From Bacteroidota bacterium (GTDB taxonomy: Bacteria > Bacteroidota > Bacteroidia > Chitinophagales > UBA2359), in assembly GCA_020629895.1 (NCBI GenBank), contig JAHDCM010000107.1, forward strand, positions 1 through 9,645: DNA of 9,645 nt, given 5' to 3'. The number at the start of each line of letters is the position of its first letter. The stretch's first letter is position 1. Both the position numbers and the translations under genes were made by a program. The notes beneath the pieces were generated by a model that worked only from the letters and a program-made list of their open reading frames with translations, ran no database searches and was not told the origin of the DNA. Of the stretch, positions 6,806 through 9,645 are shown piece after piece.

Positions 6806-7249
6806 TTACAGTTCTAATTTTTCAGGTTTTTGAGCAGCATGTGGATGCTCGTCACCTGTATAAATAAATAATTTTTTGATCATTTGACGACCTAAACGAT
6901 TTTTAGGAAGCATTCCGCGAACAGCATTTTCAACGATCATGAAAGGTTTTTTAACCAACATTTCTTTAGCTGTACGTTCTTTCTGACCACCAGGGTACCC
7001 ACTATAACGTTGGTACACCTTATCGTTCCACTTGTTACCTGTAAAACGAACCTTATCAGCATTGATAACGATAATACAGTCTCCACAATCTACATGAGGA
7101 GTGTAGCAAGCCTTATGCTTTCCACGAAGATAAGTCGCAATGGTTGTTGCAAGACGACCTACTACCATATCAGTAGCATCAATGACGTACCAGTCTCTTA
7201 CAACATCTTCTTTCCGTTTTGAAACGGTTTTGTAGCTTAATGTATCCAC
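6806..7249 (-). CDS. rplM: Large ribosomal subunit protein uL13
   Basis: Early-assembly protein of the 50S subunit; 147 residues, usual length. Motifs are WYVIDATDMVVGRLAT (20-35), YLRGKHK (40-46), INADKVRFTGNKW (62-74), RYSGYPGG (81-88) and the family signature AVRGMLPKNRLGR (109-121). It is the first gene of the rplM-rpsI-rpsB-tsf unit and has a Bacteroidota-type promoter 34-64 bp upstream. The resulting leader is only about 30 bases, so there is no room for a large autoregulatory leader RNA ahead of this gene. Confidence 0.98.
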   Translation of the reverse strand: MDTLSYKTVSKRKEDVVRDWYVIDATDMVVGRLATTIATYLRGKHKACYTPHVDCGDCIIVINADKVRFTGNKWNDKVYQRYSGYPGGQKERTAKEMLVKKPFMIVENAVRGMLPKNRLGRQMIKKLFIYTGDEHPHAAQKPEKLEL

Positions 7250-7282
7250 TTTTTATTAACTTTGTGATTGAAAAATCGACTG

Positions 7283-7313
7283 CAAAGATAGAACTCTTTT
7301 TAAGATAAAACAA
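7283..7313 (-). promoter_or_regulatory. Housekeeping promoter of the rplM-rpsI-rpsB-tsf unit
   Basis: On the minus strand, TTG (7313-7311) is followed after 20 bp by TATCTTTG (7290-7283), a full match to the Bacteroidota primary-sigma -7 element TAnnTTTG with its -33 TTG at the right distance. Transcription should start near 7278, leaving a leader of about 30 bases to the rplM ATG. Confidence 0.75.
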
Positions 7314-7366
7314 GCGCGAAAGCAAAATTCAGAAAAAATCAAATAACTAACTGCTTGTTTTTCAGT

Positions 7367-7404
7367 TAAAATTTCGCACAAAAAAAATAGTGGCCGAAAT
7401 TTTA
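7367..7404. repeat. 10-bp perfect inverted repeat, 18-bp spacer
   Basis: TAAAATTTCG (7367-7376) and CGAAATTTTA (7395-7404) are exact reverse complements. As RNA they would form a 10-bp stem with an 18-base loop that includes an A-run; as DNA they could be an operator with two half-sites. The repeat lies about 55 bp upstream of the rplM -33 element and 120 bp upstream of the E1 promoter. Confidence 0.5.
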
Positions 7405-7458
7405 GCTATTTTTCAATGAATTACGCATACCTTTTCACCCCAAGTCATAAGTCCTTAA

Positions 7459-7492
7459 ATAACAGTTAAATAGTTTGTTTGGATACTGTTAT
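7459..7492. repeat. 8-bp perfect inverted repeat, 18-bp spacer
   Basis: ATAACAGT (7459-7466) and ACTGTTAT (7485-7492) are exact reverse complements separated by 18 bp. The right arm ends 33 bp before the -33 TTG of the proposed E1 promoter, a position that would suit an activator or a distal operator. Chance occurrence in AT-rich DNA is possible. Confidence 0.4.
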
Positions 7493-7525
7493 AAAGAGGA
7501 GATGTAAGGTCTTTACCACTCTTTT

Positions 7526-7558
7526 TTGACATTTACCTGCTCTTTCTTTCTAAATTTG
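7526..7558 (+). promoter_or_regulatory. Probable promoter of the fused E1 gene
   Basis: TTG at 7526-7528 and TAAATTTG at 7551-7558 match the Bacteroidota -33 and -7 elements, the latter perfectly, but with a 22-bp spacer that is slightly long. The predicted start near 7564 leaves a leader of about 65 bases before the ATG at 7630. Confidence 0.5.
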
Positions 7559-7629
7559 GTTTAACTATTGTTCCTCTAATTTAATGTATAAGACCGATAA
7601 TAAACCGCTTCTACTACAATTTTGAAATA

Positions 7630-9645
7630 ATGGAAATGACAACCACCAATATATCAATTAGCTATAAACGAAAAGCTCATCATACCGACGAGTTACTTTT
7701 AGAACTCTATAAAAGCTTACTATTGCCACGCATGATTGAAGAGCGAATGCTCAATCAACTGCGAATGAATAAAATCAGTAAGTGGTTTTCAGGCATTGGA
7801 CAGGAAGCTATTTCGGTAGGAGTGGCCAAAGCACTTCAACGAGATGAGTTTATGCTTCCGATGCATCGAAATTTAGGCGTTTTTACTAGCCGCCATGTTC
7901 CGCTATTACGTTTATTTCAACAATGGCAGGGCAAGCTCAATGGTTATACACAAGGTAGAGATCGCTCTTTTCACTTTGGAAGTGTTGAAGATCGAATTGT
8001 AGGGATGATTTCGCATTTAGGCCCGCAATTAGCCGTAGGAAGTGGTATTGCACTAGGAGATAAACTAATGGATAATGGAGCAGTTACAGTTGCTTTTACA
8101 GGCGAAGGAGGAACCAGTGAAGGTGATTTTCATGAGGCATTAAATGTTGCTTCTGTATGGAAATTACCTATTATTTTTGTCATCGAAAATAATGGCTATG
8201 GTTTATCGACACCTGTTTCTGAGCAGTACAACTGTGATGCGCTTGCTCTTAGAGGCTTAGGCTATGGGATGGAAGCCGTGCGTATTGATGGAAACAATAT
8301 CTTAGAGGTATATGATGCTATTTCCAAATTATCGCAAAGTATTCGCGAAAATCCACATCCAGTATTGATTGAAGCTATGACGTTCCGAATGCGAGGGCAT
8401 GAAGAAGCATCAGGAGTAAAGTATGTACCCAAAGAACTCATGGAAGCATGGAGCAAAAAAGATCCTATTCATAACTTCGAACAGTTTCTAATTGCTGAAG
8501 GCATCTTGACCAATGAATTAATTGAGTTGATTCGGGCGGGTTACAAAGAAGAAATTAGCGAAAACCTTAAAAATGCCTATGCACTGCCACCAGTAGCGGC
8601 AGACTTACAGAAAGAAACAAGTGAGATTTATGCACCATATACCTATCAGTCCTTACTACCCAAAACAAACACCAAATCTCCCAAAAAATATATTGATGCG
8701 ATTAAAGATGGTTTGTATCAGTCGATGCAACGACATGATAACTTGGTACTCATGGGGCAGGACATTGCTGAATATGGGGGAGTATTTAAAATAACGGATG
8801 GCTTTGTTGATGAGTTTGGCCGAGAACGAGTACGCAACACACCGCTTTGTGAATCGGCTATTTTAGGGATAGGTTTAGGACTGTCAATTAAACAGCACAA
8901 AACAATGGTGGAAATGCAATTCTCTGATTTTGTGAGTTGTGGCTTCAATCAAATTGTAAACAATATTAGCAAGTTACATTATCGTTGGGGGCAAAATGTA
9001 GATATGGTGATTCGAATGCCTTCTGGAGGAAATGTAGGAGCAGGCCCTTTTCACTCACAAACAGTAGAAGGATGGTTTACACACTGTCCAGGTCTCAAAA
9101 TAGTTTACCCTTCCAATCCTTATGATGCAAAGGGGCTATTGATAGCAGCCTTTGAAGATCCGAACCCAGTTATGTATTTTGAACATAAGGCATTGTATCG
9201 TGATCCCGCCCTCGAACAAGCTATTCCCGATGCCCCTTATACGGTTGAAATAGGCAAAGCAAATATAGTACAGGCAGGTACCGATATGAGTATCATTACT
9301 TATGGACTAGGGGTACATTGGGCCATGAAAGCTGCGCAGGAGTTTCCACATATCAGTTTTGAAATTATTGATTTGCGTAGTTTAGTACCTTTAGATACAC
9401 ATACTATTTTTGAGTCGGTTCAAAAGACGAATAAAGTGATCGTACTGCACGAAGCTAGTTTGACAGGTGGTTTTGGTGGTGAGCTTGCTGCGCTTATTGC
9501 CGAACATTGTTTTGAGTATTTAGATGGGCCTATCAAGCGATGTGGGGCATTAGACACGCCTGTACCTTTTGCAAAAGCTCTCGAAGCCCAGTATATGCCA
9601 ATAGTGCGGTTTAAGGAAGCTATTGAGGACTTGTATCTTTATTAG
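7630..9645 (+). CDS. 2-oxo acid dehydrogenase E1, fused alpha and beta subunits (branched-chain type)
   Basis: A 671-residue thiamine-diphosphate enzyme that decarboxylates a 2-oxo acid and passes the acyl group to the lipoyl E2. Residues about 20-335 are the E1-alpha half: KWFSGIGQEAISVGVA (51-66), the ThDP/Mg motif GEGGTSEGDFHEALN (158-172) ending in ENN (186-188), and FRMRGHEEASG (252-262) with the active-site His257. Residues about 350-671 are the E1-beta half: MGQDIAEYGGVFKITDGF (375-392), NTPLCESAILGIGLG (403-417) with Glu408, and GAGPFHSQ (470-477) with His475. A Pro/Lys/Thr-rich stretch (335-353) links them. Glu instead of Asp in the GDG motif is also found in branched-chain E1-alpha, so 2-oxoisovalerate and related acids are the likely substrates; pyruvate cannot be excluded. 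No E2 or E3 gene is in view. The gene is complete, its TAG being the last three bases. M1 and M3 are both possible starts. Confidence 0.93.
   Translation: MEMTTTNISISYKRKAHHTDELLLELYKSLLLPRMIEERMLNQLRMNKISKWFSGIGQEAISVGVAKALQRDEFMLPMHRNLGVFTSRHVPLLRLFQQWQGKLNGYTQGRDRSFHFGSVEDRIVGMISHLGPQLAVGSGIALGDKLMDNGAVTVAFTGEGGTSEGDFHEALNVASVWKLPIIFVIENNGYGLSTPVSEQYNCDALALRGLGYGMEAVRIDGNNILEVYDAISKLSQSIRENPHPVLIEAMTFRMRGHEEASGVKYVPKELMEAWSKKDPIHNFEQFLIAEGILTNELIELIRAGYKEEISENLKNAYALPPVAADLQKETSEIYAPYTYQSLLPKTNTKSPKKYIDAIKDGLYQSMQRHDNLVLMGQDIAEYGGVFKITDGFVDEFGRERVRNTPLCESAILGIGLGLSIKQHKTMVEMQFSDFVSCGFNQIVNNISKLHYRWGQNVDMVIRMPSGGNVGAGPFHSQTVEGWFTHCPGLKIVYPSNPYDAKGLLIAAFEDPNPVMYFEHKALYRDPALEQAIPDAPYTVEIGKANIVQAGTDMSIITYGLGVHWAMKAAQEFPHISFEIIDLRSLVPLDTHTIFESVQKTNKVIVLHEASLTGGFGGELAALIAEHCFEYLDGPIKRCGALDTPVPFAKALEAQYMPIVRFKEAIEDLYLY

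Larger units (their letters stand above)
7250..7629. other. 380-bp divergent intergenic region between rplM and the fused E1 gene
   Basis: No gene is visible here: the frames are short and AT-rich. It holds a promoter for the rplM unit (7283-7313, minus), a plausible promoter for the E1 gene (7526-7558, plus), and two perfect inverted repeats (7367-7404 and 7459-7492) between them. The region 7315-7360 and the part after 7560 show no structure I can name. Confidence 0.8.

Noticed and set aside
7010..7222. 70-codon plus-strand frame inside rplM
   Set aside because: Antisense to a fully conserved ribosomal protein gene, with no motif or promoter of its own.
7250..7280. Ribosomal-protein leader RNA ahead of rplM
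   Set aside because: The predicted leader is only about 30 bases and shows no stable stem, too little for a known leader class.
8262..8948. Two minus-strand frames inside the E1 gene
   Set aside because: Antisense shadows of a gene with conserved catalytic motifs in both halves.

Overview
The window looks like an ordinary housekeeping stretch of chromosome from a member of the Bacteroidota. The signs are an AT-rich sequence, promoter elements of the Bacteroidota type (TTG, about 20 bp, TAnnTTTG) instead of -35/-10 boxes, no obvious Shine-Dalgarno sequences, an rplM-rpsI-rpsB-tsf gene cluster, and a fused E1 alpha-beta 2-oxo acid dehydrogenase. I cannot place it further with confidence.

Layout. 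Positions 1-2430 (minus strand) hold a three-gene unit: an ECF sigma factor (2430-1885), a single-pass membrane protein that is probably its anti-sigma factor (1816-923), and a secreted DUF4097-like repeat protein that runs off the left edge (878-1). Divergent from it, after a 152-bp gap, is mutY (2583-3662, plus). MutY ends 15 bp from the end of the convergent pyrH (4391-3678, minus). Upstream of pyrH, behind a strong intrinsic terminator, lies the translation cluster rplM (7249-6806), rpsI (6802-6416), rpsB (6364-5564) and tsf (5454-4462), all minus strand. A 380-bp divergent intergenic region (7250-7629) carries one good promoter for rplM, one plausible promoter in the other direction, and two perfect inverted repeats. 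The right part (7630-9645, plus) is one large gene for a fused E1 alpha/beta dehydrogenase, complete to its stop at the last base.

How the genes work together. The left unit has the standard logic of envelope signalling: a membrane protein holds the sigma factor until a periplasmic cue releases it, and the co-transcribed exported protein is a sensor, effector or target. The central cluster makes two small-subunit proteins, one large-subunit protein and the EF-Tu recycling factor, with UMP kinase supplying pyrimidine nucleotides. MutY repairs A:8-oxoG mispairs. The E1 enzyme feeds branched-chain (or related) acyl groups to an E2/E3 not seen here.

I found no mobile element, CRISPR array, tRNA, rRNA or clearly novel defence system. 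The points most worth a second look are the four-fold ~37-residue repeat that replaces a zinc-binding domain in the anti-sigma candidate, the terminator just ahead of pyrH, and the inverted repeats with 18-bp spacers in the two divergent intergenic regions.
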